Origin: Desulfovibrionaceae bacterium
Lineage (GTDB): Bacteria > Desulfobacterota > Desulfovibrionia > Desulfovibrionales > Desulfovibrionaceae
DNA length: 64,000 bases
Assembly (NCBI GenBank): GCA_009782775.1
Contig: WRIL01000011.1
Span: 1 to 64,000 of the forward strand
Direction of reading: 5' to 3'
Below, one piece after another: positions 23,031 through 33,177 of the stretch. The number at the start of each line of letters is the position of its first letter. The stretch's first letter is position 1. The translations under genes and the position numbers were made by a program. The notes under the pieces were generated by a model that saw nothing but the letters and a program-made list of their open reading frames with translations, made no database searches and was not told where the DNA came from.

Positions 23031-24989
23031 ATGAAGAAGTTGATTACGGCCTTATCCCTGCTGACCCTGCTCTGCCCCGCTCATCCCTCCCGGGCCGCCC
23101 CGGCCTCCAGGGAAGTGCTCCTGGAGGAGCTGGTGATCTCGGCCAATAAAATCCGCACCCCGGCGGAACAAAACACCACCACGGTGCATGTCGTAAGCCA
23201 GGAGGAACTGGAGGCGGCCAGGGCGCATACCCTGGAGGAGGCCCTCGGCCAGGCTCCGGGAGTATATTCGACCACCCCCGGCGGCCCGGCCATGCTTAAC
23301 CGCACCCATATCCGGGGAGCCCACAACGACTACACCCAAATACGCCTGAATGACTTCCCCCTGCGCGATCCCACAGCCATCAGCGGCAATTTCAGCCCTT
23401 TCCAAAGTTCCCTGCTCCTGCCCTCCGGTAGCCTGGAACGCCTGGAGGTGCTCAAGAACGCGCAGAGCACCCTGTATGGCAGCAACGCCATGGGTGGGGT
23501 GATCAGCCTCTTTCCGGCCAAGACCTGGGAGAGCGGGAACCAGACCGATCTCAGCCTGAGCTGGGGCAGTTTTTCCACCTTGGAAGGATCGGCCCGGCTG
23601 GCCTGGGGCGATGAACGGAATTACCTGAATTTCACGCCCGTGTATGTGAAATCAGACGGCTTCAAGGATATCTGGTCAGAGCAAAAGGCCTTCAGCTTGG
23701 GCGCGGGCCGCCGCCTGGAAGGCGGCGGGGAAATGGAAGTGAATCTATACCATACGGACAGCCGCTTTGCCAACTACGACAGCCCGGAAATCCCCTTTGG
23801 CAGCGATAGTGTGTATCCGCAAAAAGCTGTCACAGAGCCGGGCAACAGCACAGACAATGTTTTCACCCTGGCCGGACTTACCTACAGCCTTTCGCCCATG
23901 GAGGGCTGGGATGCCCGCCTCAAAGCGGCTTACAGCCGCTCTGACAGAACTCGTAAGGATAATGTAGATTTTCCTTACCCTTCTTCCGGCATCACCGCCT
24001 ATAAAGGGGAGAACTGGTACGCCGAATGGCTGAACACCCTCTCGTCCATGGAGATCTTCACCTTGATCCTGGGAGCGGATTATGAAAACCAACGGATGGA
24101 ACAAAGCAATTATGACAATTATAGCCTCGGCGGCCTGGGTTTTACCCGTGCCAGCCTGCAGTCTGAATCCTTCTTCGCCAAGGGGCTGATCCGACTGCTG
24201 GACGGCAAGCTGAATTTCGACCTGGGCGGGCGCTATAATCTTTATGATCACTTTGACGGGGCCTTTATCCACAGCCTGGGAGCCGCTTATCTCTTTGACT
24301 GCGATCTGCGTTTGTACGCCAACAGCGGCGCCGGCTACCGCGTGCCCACCGCCTTTGAAATGTATGGAATAAATGTTTGGACAAACCAAAAGGTGGGTAA
24401 CCCCGATCTGAAGCCGGAAGAATCCCTTTCCCATGAAATCGGGATCGAACAGAAACTCCTGGACAAACGTCTGGTTTTAAACGCGGCCTATTTCTATACC
24501 GATTTCAAAAACAAGATTGGTTCTGTCGCTTGGGGTACTCCTTACTATAACAAAGATAAAATCAGAAGCCAGGGGGTGGAGCTGACCGCCGCCTTCAGCC
24601 CGCTGGAGGAAATCACCTTAAACTTGGCCTATGTCCAGTCCAAATCTGAAGAACCGGGGAATTCCGGCTGGGTGAAAACCATGAAACATTTGCCGGAAAG
24701 GCGTTTCAGCGGCAGCCTCACCGCCCGGCCGCTGAAATGCTTGACCCTGTACCTGGGCGGACGCTGGCAGGACCAAGCCGAGATCACAGTATTCGATAAT
24801 AATATTTTCAGCACTACTACACTCTCGGAAAACGGCTTCTTTACCATGGATTTGGCCGTTACTTGCGATGTCAACGAGCATCTGGGCTTCTTCTTCAAGA
24901 TCAACAACCTGCTGGATAAAAAATATACCCTGGAATACAACGAAATGCCGGGCGCGAACTTCAGCCTGGGGGTGAGGGCAAGCTTCTGA
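23031..24989 (+). CDS. btuB: TonB-dependent vitamin B12 receptor BtuB
   Basis: Signal peptide, plug LEELVISANKIRTPAEQNTTTVHVVSQEELE...LKNAQSTLYGSNAMGGVI, C-terminal barrel NFSLGVRASF; under a cobalamin riboswitch. Confidence 0.9.
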   Translation: MKKLITALSLLTLLCPAHPSRAAPASREVLLEELVISANKIRTPAEQNTTTVHVVSQEELEAARAHTLEEALGQAPGVYSTTPGGPAMLNRTHIRGAHNDYTQIRLNDFPLRDPTAISGNFSPFQSSLLLPSGSLERLEVLKNAQSTLYGSNAMGGVISLFPAKTWESGNQTDLSLSWGSFSTLEGSARLAWGDERNYLNFTPVYVKSDGFKDIWSEQKAFSLGAGRRLEGGGEMEVNLYHTDSRFANYDSPEIPFGSDSVYPQKAVTEPGNSTDNVFTLAGLTYSLSPMEGWDARLKAAYSRSDRTRKDNVDFPYPSSGITAYKGENWYAEWLNTLSSMEIFTLILGADYENQRMEQSNYDNYSLGGLGFTRASLQSESFFAKGLIRLLDGKLNFDLGGRYNLYDHFDGAFIHSLGAAYLFDCDLRLYANSGAGYRVPTAFEMYGINVWTNQKVGNPDLKPEESLSHEIGIEQKLLDKRLVLNAAYFYTDFKNKIGSVAWGTPYYNKDKIRSQGVELTAAFSPLEEITLNLAYVQSKSEEPGNSGWVKTMKHLPERRFSGSLTARPLKCLTLYLGGRWQDQAEITVFDNNIFSTTTLSENGFFTMDLAVTCDVNEHLGFFFKINNLLDKKYTLEYNEMPGANFSLGVRASF

Positions 24990-25936
24990 AGGCTTCCAAA
25001 CTGTTTCAGGTCTTTTTCCTGACATTCTGCTGCCTGCTGCCGGACGGCCCGGTCCTGAGCCGGGAACGCATTATCACGCTGGGCGCGCCGGCGGCGGAAC
25101 TGGTTTACGCCCTGGGCCTGGGAGATCGAATTGTCGGCAGGGGAACTTGGGATCTCTGGCCCCCGGCCCTGCGCAATCTACCCCAGGTGGGCGGAGACGG
25201 AAATCCCAACCTGGAACTGATCCTGCACCTGCGGCCGGATCTGCTGGTCGCGGACAGCCGCTTCGCGGGCCTGGCCGTGGTCCTGGACGGCTACGGCATC
25301 CCCACGATCCTGTTCAGCGCCTACCTCACCCAGGAGGTCATCCCTGCCGTGAACTTCCTGGCGGAAAAGCTGGGGCGGGAAGCGCGGGGGGAAGAACTGG
25401 CGGCGGCTCTACAAACCCTGCTGGACTTAACGAAGGAAAGGCTGCGTGGCATCCAGCCGGAAGATCGCCCGGCGGGCCTGGCCCTGACCGGGGGCAAGGG
25501 AGAGTATTTTTCCTTTTCCGGGGAAGACGGTTGGCGCTTCCTGGACATTGCCGGGGCACGCAACCTCTGCGCCGGAATGCCCCGGACTTTCCCGGTAATC
25601 TCCAGGGAATGGCTGGCCCTGGCCAAGCCGGACTTTGTGCTGATCTCGCCCTACCGCGCGGATTACGTGGAAGAAGAGCGAGAAACGGCCCTGGAAAAGG
25701 CCTGGAAGGACTTCACCCGGAACAGCCCCTGGCCCGAACCAGCTGAAGGCGGGCCGCAGGTCATCGTCCTGGACGACCTGCTGACCTTCGGGCCGCGATC
25801 GCTTGCCGGAATGCTCTACCTGGCCAAAGCCCTGCACCCGGAACGCTTCGCGGACCTGGACGCGGAGAAAATACACTCGGATTTTCTGCGGAAATACTTC
25901 AGTATTTTCCCGGACGGGAAGCATATCCACCCATGA
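24986..25936 (+). CDS. btuF: Cobalamin ABC transporter substrate-binding protein BtuF
   Basis: In-frame coding begins upstream of the ORF-track start (25187): LKASKLFQVFFLTFCCLLPDGPVLSRERIITLGAPAAELVYALGLGDRIVGRGTWDLWP...; CTG at 24986 after GGTGAGG with an 8-nt spacer. Confidence 0.8.
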   Translation: MKASKLFQVFFLTFCCLLPDGPVLSRERIITLGAPAAELVYALGLGDRIVGRGTWDLWPPALRNLPQVGGDGNPNLELILHLRPDLLVADSRFAGLAVVLDGYGIPTILFSAYLTQEVIPAVNFLAEKLGREARGEELAAALQTLLDLTKERLRGIQPEDRPAGLALTGGKGEYFSFSGEDGWRFLDIAGARNLCAGMPRTFPVISREWLALAKPDFVLISPYRADYVEEERETALEKAWKDFTRNSPWPEPAEGGPQVIVLDDLLTFGPRSLAGMLYLAKALHPERFADLDAEKIHSDFLRKYFSIFPDGKHIHP

Positions 25937-26964
25937 AGCCGAAGCAGATCAGCATGCCCCTCCGCCTGGCCGGGCTAGCCCTGGCCCTGGCCCTCTGCCT
26001 GATTTGGGCCCTGGGTGCTGGACTCCCGGAACTGGGACAGGCGGAGTTGTGGCGGACGCTGGTGGCTTGGTGGCGAAATGAGGCGGTGGACCCGGCTTGG
26101 CGGACGGTATTCATGGATCTGCGCCTGCCCAGGATCGCCCTGGCCCTGGCGGCCGGGGCCGGGCTGGCCCTGGCCGGAGCCGGAGCCCAGGCCGCCCTGG
26201 CCAATCCCCTGGTTTCTCCTTCGGTCCTGGGACTCAGCGCCGGGGCCGCCTTCGGAGCCTCTATCGTGATCCTTTACGGAGGAGCGGCCTATATCGCGTT
26301 CGGACGGCCCCTGCTGGCCGGGGCCGCCTTCGCCATGGCCATGCTGGCCGCGCTTTGCACCTGCCTGGCCGCGTCCCTGGGCCGTTTTTCCAAGGAGACC
26401 ATCCTCCTGGCCGGGATCGCGGTCAGTTTCATCTTCGCCGCAGGCACGGTCTTTCTGCAATACTTGGCTCCCTATCAGGATTTGCGCGCCATCGTATTCT
26501 GGACCATCGGGAGCCTGTGGAACGCCAATTTCCAGAACGCCGGGCTCCTGGTCCTGCTGGACCTTACGGCCCTGGCCGCCCTGCTGCTACTCGCCCCGCG
26601 CCTGAACGCCCTGGCCCTGGGCGAGGAAGGAGCCTTGGGCGTAGGCGTGCGGGCAGGGGGCCTGCGCCTCGCGACCTTGAGCCTGTGCGCCCTGGTGAGC
26701 GCGGGCATCGTCTCCTGTACCGGAGCCATCGGCTTCGTGGACCTGGTGGCCCCGCATTTGGCCCGCGGTCTCCTGGGCCAGGACAATCGCCGCCTGTTCC
26801 CCGGGGCCATGCTCACCGGAGGACTGCTCCTGCTGGCTGCGGACACGGCGTCCCGGACCCTGGCCTGGCCCGGAGAACTGCCTGTAGGCGTAATGACTTC
26901 GCTCCTGGGCGGGCCTTTCCTGCTCTTCCTGATCTTGCGGCATAAAAAGGATTGGTGGGCATGA
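25933..26964 (+). CDS. btuC: Cobalamin ABC transporter permease BtuC (FecCD family)
   Basis: DLRLPRIALALAAGAGLALAGAGAQAALANPLVSPSVLGLSAGAAFGA; C-terminal GELPVGVMTSLLGGPFLLFLI; ATGA overlap with btuF. Confidence 0.93.
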   Translation: MKPKQISMPLRLAGLALALALCLIWALGAGLPELGQAELWRTLVAWWRNEAVDPAWRTVFMDLRLPRIALALAAGAGLALAGAGAQAALANPLVSPSVLGLSAGAAFGASIVILYGGAAYIAFGRPLLAGAAFAMAMLAALCTCLAASLGRFSKETILLAGIAVSFIFAAGTVFLQYLAPYQDLRAIVFWTIGSLWNANFQNAGLLVLLDLTALAALLLLAPRLNALALGEEGALGVGVRAGGLRLATLSLCALVSAGIVSCTGAIGFVDLVAPHLARGLLGQDNRRLFPGAMLTGGLLLLAADTASRTLAWPGELPVGVMTSLLGGPFLLFLILRHKKDWWA

Positions 26965-27767
26965 TACTGAAGGCGGAGAAGCTTTGTTTCCGCTACCCGG
27001 ACGGGCCGGAATTCCGGAATCTTTCCCTGGAATTAAACTCCGGAGGCCCGCATATCCTGATTGGACCCAACGGCGCTGGAAAAAGCGCCCTGCTGCGCGC
27101 CTTGGTCGGCGCACTCCCTCTGACTGGAGGGCGGCTCAGCCTAAACGGGGAGGATCTCGCCGCCCTCTCCAGCCGGGAAAGGGCCAAGCGCCTGGCCTAC
27201 ATACCCCAGGAACTCCCGGCCTCGCCCCTGACCGTCTATGAAACCGTCCTCCTGGGGCGTACCCCGCACCTGCGCTTCACCCCAGACCGCCGGGACCGAC
27301 TGGCGACAGAAGCGTCCCTGGAACGCCTGGGCATAGTAACTTGGCGCGATCGCCAGCAAAAAGAACTTTCCGGAGGAGAACGCCGCCAGGTCTTCCTGGC
27401 TCTGGCTCTGGCCCAGGCCGCCACGGTACTGCTGCTGGACGAACCGGCCGGGAGCCTGGACCAACGCCGAGGGATGGAGATCTATGAACTCCTCCGCTCT
27501 CTGGGCCGGGAAGAGGGCAAGCTCATCCTGGCGGCGGAGCATGATCTGAACTTGGCCGCCCGCTACGGCGAACAGATCCTGGCCCTGCATCAGGGCCGGG
27601 TTGTGGCCCTGGGCAGGCCGGAGACCGCCATCACCCAGGAGCTGCTAAGCAAACTCTACGGCCTGAAAAGCCTAGTACAAAAAATTAAGGTGCATGGCCC
27701 GGACGGGCAATGGGAAGAGCGGCCCCAGGCCATACACCTCGGCCTGGACTGCGAAGATATCTCATAA
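26961..27767 (+). CDS. btuD: Cobalamin ABC transporter ATP-binding protein BtuD
   Basis: Walker A GPNGAGKSALL, signature LSGGERRQVFLA, Walker B VLLLDEPA; ATGA overlap with btuC. Confidence 0.93.
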   Translation: MILKAEKLCFRYPDGPEFRNLSLELNSGGPHILIGPNGAGKSALLRALVGALPLTGGRLSLNGEDLAALSSRERAKRLAYIPQELPASPLTVYETVLLGRTPHLRFTPDRRDRLATEASLERLGIVTWRDRQQKELSGGERRQVFLALALAQAATVLLLDEPAGSLDQRRGMEIYELLRSLGREEGKLILAAEHDLNLAARYGEQILALHQGRVVALGRPETAITQELLSKLYGLKSLVQKIKVHGPDGQWEERPQAIHLGLDCEDIS

Positions 27768-27776
27768 TTAGCCTTT

Positions 27777-27980
27777 TCAGGCGTCAAAACCAGCGCGGCG
27801 CACAGCTTCCTTGACCTTTTCCGGGTCCACCGGACGGGCCGGATCTTGATCCCGCCAAGCGGCCAGCTCTCTGGACAAATCCACCCTGACCTCCGCGATG
27901 CCGGGCAAAGCGCTCAGAGCCTTGGTCACAGAGGCCCGGCAATGCTCGCAGTTCATGCCGTTCACTTTGATTTCCGGCAT
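27777..27980 (-). CDS. Heavy-metal-associated (HMA, CopZ-like) protein
   Basis: IKVNGMNCEHCRASVTKALSALPGIAEVRVDL. Confidence 0.88.
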   Translation of the reverse strand: MPEIKVNGMNCEHCRASVTKALSALPGIAEVRVDLSRELAAWRDQDPARPVDPEKVKEAVRRAGFDA

Positions 27981-28000
27981 AGCATGCCTCCTGAAAAAGA

Positions 28001-28044
28001 CCTGCTATAAAAAAGGCGGCTTGCGCCGCCTTTTTTATAGCAGG
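28001..28044. terminator. Perfect 20-bp stem terminator after rpsI
   Basis: CCTGCTATAAAAAAGGCGGC-TTGC-GCCGCCTTTTTTATAGCAGG. Confidence 0.88.
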
Positions 28045-28055
28045 TGTAGGTATTT

Positions 28056-28448
28056 TTAACGCTTGGAATACTGGAACCTGGCCCTGGCGGAGCGCAGACC
28101 GTACTTTTTACGCTCTTTTTTACGCGCGTCGCGGGTAAGCAAACCGGCCTTCTTCAAGGGTGCCCGAAGTTGCACATCCGACTCCAACAAGGCGCGGGCA
28201 ATACCGTGGCGCACGGCTTCGGCCTGGCCGGTCACTCCGCCGCCCCGCACGTTGACCTTGACATCAACCTTGTCGATCAAGCGGGCCAGCACCAAAGGCT
28301 GACGCACAATCATCTGCAGGGTTTTACGTGTGAAATAATTCTCTATGGACCGTCCGTTGATCTCGATATTCCCGCTCCCGCTATATAGGCGGGTACGGGC
28401 GGTGGCGTTCTTGCGGCGGCCGGTGCCGTAGTTGAAAGTGCTGGGCAT
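28056..28448 (-). CDS. rpsI: 30S ribosomal protein S9
   Basis: [16 protein letters not shown]...[17 protein letters not shown]. Confidence 0.98.
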   Translation of the reverse strand: MPSTFNYGTGRRKNATARTRLYSGSGNIEINGRSIENYFTRKTLQMIVRQPLVLARLIDKVDVKVNVRGGGVTGQAEAVRHGIARALLESDVQLRAPLKKAGLLTRDARKKERKKYGLRSARARFQYSKR

Positions 28449-28457
28449 GATGGCTCC

Positions 28458-28892
28458 TTAATATGGCAGGACAAGTGGTTGCGGCTTCTGGGCCGTGTGC
28501 GGGTGATCCTTGCCTGCGTAAATTTTCAATTTCTTCATCAAGGCGCGGCTCAGACGATTCTTGGGCAACATGCCGCGCACCGCGTGCCGGAGCGCCTCTT
28601 CGGGCTTTCTGACCAGGAGTTTTTCCAGGCTGGTTTCCTTGATGCCGCCGGGATAACCCGTGTGCCGGTAATACTTCTTTTGCGCGAGTTTTTTGCCGGA
28701 GACCGCGACTTTTTCGCAGTTAACCACCACGATGAAATCCCCGTTGTCCATGTGCGGCGCGAATTCCGGCTTGTGCTTTCCGCGAAGCCGGTGGGCGAGC
28801 TGGGCGGCCAGACGCCCCAAAATTTTATTTTCGGCGTCCACCACATACCATTCCCGATTAATATCCTTGGGGGTGGGGCTGAATGTTTTCAT
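28458..28892 (-). CDS. rplM: 50S ribosomal protein L13
   Basis: [27 protein letters not shown]...[24 protein letters not shown]. Confidence 0.98.
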   Translation of the reverse strand: MKTFSPTPKDINREWYVVDAENKILGRLAAQLAHRLRGKHKPEFAPHMDNGDFIVVVNCEKVAVSGKKLAQKKYYRHTGYPGGIKETSLEKLLVRKPEEALRHAVRGMLPKNRLSRALMKKLKIYAGKDHPHTAQKPQPLVLPY

Positions 28893-29073
28893 AAAAAGTT
28901 ACTCCTTGGCCGGTTGCCCGGACGCGCCTCCGCGCCTGTCGGCGTAAATGGCCTAAAGAGGGTTTACTTAAAAGTTTCTCCGGGGCTTGTCAACAGGAAA
29001 TAAAGATTCCGCCGCGCCCGGCCTTGCCAGCTTAAGCCGGATATGATGTAAGCGGGCGGAGAGGAACGCATCT

Positions 29074-30315
29074 ATGGCCGACATCCGAAAAAGCCTTTTG
29101 CAATTTATCTTTGACGGCGCCTACATGAAGCGCTGGAACGACAAGCTGCGCCCCATGGAGTTCATCGAGGCTGACAAACAGGCGCACAAAATGATCCTGG
29201 CCTGGATACTCTGCCGGATCAACAGCGCGGACCTGCCGATGGAAGATCGCCTGACCCTGGAGCAGGAAGTCATCGAGCGGGCCATGTACGATTATTTTCT
29301 GCGGCTGGTGATCACCGACATCAAGCCCCCGGTCTATTACCGCATCCGGCGCACCCCTGAGCATTACCGTGAACTCTCCGCCTGGGCCTTGAAAGAACTC
29401 GAACCCCTCCTGGGCGTCCTGGGGAACGAGTTTTGGAGCCGCCTGGAGTCCCATGTGCTCTCCCCGGACAAAGAAGATCTCGCGGCGCATATTCTGGACG
29501 CCGCCCATAACTACGCCAGCGGTTGGGAACTCGGCCTGCTGAAAGATATGAACGAATTTGATCCTGAAATGCCGGAAATCATTCGTGATTTCGATAAAAA
29601 ATTCTCCCGCCACCAGGACTTGCCGGGCTACAGCGCCGTTGAATCGAAAAAGTCCAGCCTGGGAGCCTTCGCCAGGCTTTGCGGGCAACTGCGCTTTCAA
29701 AAGCGCTGGTCCCAGACCCCACGCATCCCGGAAACCTCGGTCATGGGGCACATGTTCTTCGTGGCCTGTTACGCCTACTTTTTCAGCCTGGCCGTGGGAG
29801 CCGGACGGGCCAGGCGCAACAACAATTTCTTCTGCGCCCTCTTTCATGATCTGCCGGAACTCCTGACCCGCGACATCATCTCTCCGGTGAAAAAATCCGT
29901 GCATGATCTTGAGGCCCTGATCCGGGCCTATGAGGTAGAAGAACTCAAGCGCCGCGTCTTTGAACCCCTGCGCCTGGAAGGGTGGACGGATCTTGCGGAT
30001 CGCCTGGGCTACTACCTGGGCCTGGAACTAGGGTCGGAATTTTACGAGAGCGTCCGGGTGGACGGACGGGCTGTGCGTGTGGAGGGCTTTGACAAGCTGC
30101 ACGCCGAATACGACGAAGATCATTATGACCCCAAAGACGGCGCGCTGCTCAAGGCCTGCGACAACCTGGCCGCCTTCATTGAGGCCTATACCGCCACCCG
30201 CAACGGCATAAGCACGGACGAACTGCACGCGGGCATCTGGCGCATCCGCGGGCAACTGGCCCAGGTGACCCTGGGACAACTGAACTTGGGAACCATTCTG
30301 GCGGACTTTGACTAA
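29074..30315 (+). CDS. HD-domain phosphohydrolase-like protein
   Basis: ETSVMGHMFFVACYAYFFSL...NNNFFCALFHDLPELLTRDIISPVKK: HD metal-binding pattern. Confidence 0.75.
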   Translation: MADIRKSLLQFIFDGAYMKRWNDKLRPMEFIEADKQAHKMILAWILCRINSADLPMEDRLTLEQEVIERAMYDYFLRLVITDIKPPVYYRIRRTPEHYRELSAWALKELEPLLGVLGNEFWSRLESHVLSPDKEDLAAHILDAAHNYASGWELGLLKDMNEFDPEMPEIIRDFDKKFSRHQDLPGYSAVESKKSSLGAFARLCGQLRFQKRWSQTPRIPETSVMGHMFFVACYAYFFSLAVGAGRARRNNNFFCALFHDLPELLTRDIISPVKKSVHDLEALIRAYEVEELKRRVFEPLRLEGWTDLADRLGYYLGLELGSEFYESVRVDGRAVRVEGFDKLHAEYDEDHYDPKDGALLKACDNLAAFIEAYTATRNGISTDELHAGIWRIRGQLAQVTLGQLNLGTILADFD

Positions 30316-30390
30316 AAAGACCCACGGTTCTTTACAAGCATTGTCTTTTAATTCAGCCCTACAGCAAAACGGGCACAAGGAGGCACGGCC

Positions 30391-30873
30391 ATGCTGATGC
30401 GTAAACGGGCCTGGGATATCGTCCGAGAAGATTATGTGCGGGTGAAGCGGGAATCATCCCTGGTGGAAGTCATGCGCCTGCTTCTGGATTGCCTGAAGAG
30501 CGGCGACGGATGCCTGTGCGCCTTGGTATTTGAGGGCGCGCACCTGTTGGGTGCGATATCCGTCTGGGACGCCGTCCGTTTCATGCATGCCACCCTCAGG
30601 CAGGCGGGGCTGACCCGCGAAGCCGATGAAGTAGATTTTGAAGACCTCTTCCGCGTCGCCTGCCGGGTGGGAGCGGACACCAAAGTTACGGAGATCATGG
30701 ATACAGCATACACAGAACTGTCCCCGGATCTGCCAATTCCGCTGATCATGGAAAAATTTGTCAAAAAAGGCCGCGACTGCGCTGTGGTCAAGGAAGGGGC
30801 GCGAGTCCTGGGCGTGATCCTGATCCAGGACATCTTTGTGGAACTTACCGAGGCCGTGCGGATAAGGGTATAA
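30391..30873 (+). CDS. CBS-domain protein
   Basis: VREDYVRVKRESSLVEVMRLLLDCL...LIMEKFVKKGRDCAVVKEGARVLGVILIQDIF: tandem CBS pattern. Confidence 0.8.
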   Translation: MLMRKRAWDIVREDYVRVKRESSLVEVMRLLLDCLKSGDGCLCALVFEGAHLLGAISVWDAVRFMHATLRQAGLTREADEVDFEDLFRVACRVGADTKVTEIMDTAYTELSPDLPIPLIMEKFVKKGRDCAVVKEGARVLGVILIQDIFVELTEAVRIRV

Positions 30874-30946
30874 ACTGCCTACCGGGGATTGACATGCGTG
30901 AGAAAACCGCACCGGTTCTGCCTTACGGCCAAGCCGGCGCGGGGGC

Positions 30947-31591
30947 TTAGTCGTCCTGCTGGGAAATTTTGAAAGACAGGGCGTACAGATGGTTGCAGAA
31001 ATCCACATTCTCCACGAAAACTTCATCCGGCGCGAAAACATGGGCTGAAGCGAAATTGAGCAACCCCCGGATCCCCACTTCCACAAGATAATCCGCCATA
31101 ATCTGGGCTTTATCCGGGGGAGTGGCGATGATCCCTATCTGCACGTCCTGGCCGACGATGTATTCAGGCAGGCTTTTGCAGTCGCGCACCTTCAGGCCGC
31201 TTATACTTTGGCCGATCTTTAAGGGATCACTGTCAAATACGGCAATGATGCTGTACTGCCCACGACGGAATTCCCGGTGATTCAACAGGGCGCTGCCCAT
31301 GTTGCCCACGCCCAGCAGCACGCAATTCCAGGGCCGGTCAATGCCCAAGGCCATCTTGATGCAGGAGATAAGCCTCTGGACATTATAGCCCACGCCCCTT
31401 ACGCCGAATTCTCCGAAATAGGTGAGATCCTTGCGTATTTGCGCCGCGTTGATTTCGCAGTCCCCGGCCAGCATTTCGGATGAAACCAATTCCGCACCCT
31501 CCAGCAACATGCGTTCCAGCCTTTGCAAATAAACGGCCAAACGCTGGATGGAGGCCCGGGGAATTTTATCGGCGCGCAAAGATAAAGGCAT
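30947..31591 (-). CDS. rex: Redox-sensing transcriptional repressor Rex
   Basis: VSSEMLAGDCEINAAQIRKDLTYFGEFGVRGVGYNV, LLGVGNMGSALLNH. Confidence 0.96.
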   Translation of the reverse strand: MPLSLRADKIPRASIQRLAVYLQRLERMLLEGAELVSSEMLAGDCEINAAQIRKDLTYFGEFGVRGVGYNVQRLISCIKMALGIDRPWNCVLLGVGNMGSALLNHREFRRGQYSIIAVFDSDPLKIGQSISGLKVRDCKSLPEYIVGQDVQIGIIATPPDKAQIMADYLVEVGIRGLLNFASAHVFAPDEVFVENVDFCNHLYALSFKISQQDD

Positions 31592-31627
31592 CCGCCCCCC
31601 GTGTTCCGCTGGAGCCACCTCCCCCGC

Positions 31628-31957
31628 TTACCCCGAAAACGGATTGGCGAAAAGCAGGATCAGATTGACCACCAGGGCGTAAATGGCCAGGGATTCGATA
31701 AAGGCCAGGCCCAGGATCAAGGTGACGGTGATCTTGTTGCTGGCTTCCGGATTGCGGGCCGTGCCTTCGCAGGCGGCTTTCAAGCCCAGGCCCTGGCCTA
31801 TTCCGCAGCCAAAGGCGGCTATGGCCATGCCAATAGCCGCGGCCGCGCAGATCAGGCCGAGGTTGTCGCCGCTCAGAGTTGAGTCCGCGGCCAGGGCCAG
31901 GCTGGAAAAGGAAAGAAAAACCAGGGTACTCAAGGTGACGGTAATCAGTTTACGCAT
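31628..31957 (-). CDS. atpE: ATP synthase Fo subunit c
   Basis: [35 protein letters not shown]...[26 protein letters not shown]. Confidence 0.95.
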   Translation of the reverse strand: MRKLITVTLSTLVFLSFSSLALAADSTLSGDNLGLICAAAAIGMAIAAFGCGIGQGLGLKAACEGTARNPEASNKITVTLILGLAFIESLAIYALVVNLILLFANPFSG

Positions 31958-32019
31958 GAAAGGCTCCTTAATCTGTTGATATTCAGGTCAAAAGACCATT
32001 TCCGCAATCCCGCGACGCT

Positions 32020-32727
32020 TCAATGGGCGTGCTCGATGGCGCCCTTTAGATAGATCATGGTAAGCATGAAAAAAATGAAGGCCTGCAAACCTTTGGCCAA
32101 CCCGAAAAGGAAGTAAATGGGCAAGGTGGAAAAAAGCGGCGCCATGGTGAAAAAAATCACCAGCACCAGTTCCTCGCCGCGGATATTCCCGAAAAGACGC
32201 AAGGTAAGCGAAAGGGGCCTGGCCAAGTGGCTGATGATCTCCAGGGGGAACATCAAGGGGGCCAGGGGCAGCATCGGCCCCATGAAGTGCTTGATATAGG
32301 CCGGCCCCCAGCGGCGCAGCCCCACCATGTTATAATACAGGAAGACGCACACCGCCATGGCCGCCGTGGTGTTGAGGTTGGCCGTAGCCGCATCCAGACC
32401 AGGAACCAGTCCCATGAAATTCATGGTCAGGATGAACAGAAAAATGCCGCACAATATCGGCATAAAGCGCCGGCCGGCCTCGCCGATGTTGGACACCACA
32501 AAATCTTCCAGACCGCCGATGAGCGTCTCCAGCACATTCTGGGCCCCGGTGGGGACCAGACGGAGCCGGCCGCGCACGGTCAGGCCAAGAATAACCAGGA
32601 TACCCAAGGCCATCCAGGTGTAAAACACATGGCCGAATTCCACCTCTTTCCCCAGGATGGTCATCTCACCCAGACCCAAGCCCTCGGAAAGCAATAATGG
32701 ATGAATCAGGCCGCCTTCAGCCGACAT
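32020..32727 (-). CDS. atpB: ATP synthase Fo subunit a
   Basis: Hydrophobic; [33 protein letters not shown] (conserved Arg region). Confidence 0.96.
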   Translation of the reverse strand: MSAEGGLIHPLLLSEGLGLGEMTILGKEVEFGHVFYTWMALGILVILGLTVRGRLRLVPTGAQNVLETLIGGLEDFVVSNIGEAGRRFMPILCGIFLFILTMNFMGLVPGLDAATANLNTTAAMAVCVFLYYNMVGLRRWGPAYIKHFMGPMLPLAPLMFPLEIISHLARPLSLTLRLFGNIRGEELVLVIFFTMAPLFSTLPIYFLFGLAKGLQAFIFFMLTMIYLKGAIEHAH

Positions 32728-32766
32728 ATCCGCCTCCTCTTTCAAAAACCGCCCGCATCCAGACCC

Positions 32767-33177
32767 CTAATCGGCCAGGCAAATCGCGCCCGTAAAGCCG
32801 ATAACCGCCAGACTGCCGAAAATCCCCAGGGCCAGAGCCAAAGGTGGCGCTCCGGCCAGCAGGGCGGCGGCCAAAATCACGCACAGCAAGAAAAGCCGCG
32901 CCAAAAACCTGAAAAAATGCCCCTTGATCAGGCCGGTGCTGTAATTTCCAGGCAGGATCTTCAAAAGAGAGCTGCTCATGCCCCAGAAATTCATGCTGAA
33001 AAGCGCGGCCCCGATAAAGAAAAATATGCCCCAACTGGTCCTGACGAGCAATGCCGCTCCCACCAGCAAGGCCAGGGCCAGAAAAAACATCTGCGCCATG
33101 ATGATGGCCCGGAGCGGCTCACTGGCGAAGCCCCTGGTCCGCAGGTAGTGATCAATTTTATTTTTCAGAGCCGGCAT
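32767..33177 (-). CDS. ATP synthase subunit I-like membrane protein
   Basis: Four predicted hydrophobic segments; placed between the AtpZ-like gene and atpB. Confidence 0.65.
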   Translation of the reverse strand: MPALKNKIDHYLRTRGFASEPLRAIIMAQMFFLALALLVGAALLVRTSWGIFFFIGAALFSMNFWGMSSSLLKILPGNYSTGLIKGHFFRFLARLFLLCVILAAALLAGAPPLALALGIFGSLAVIGFTGAICLAD

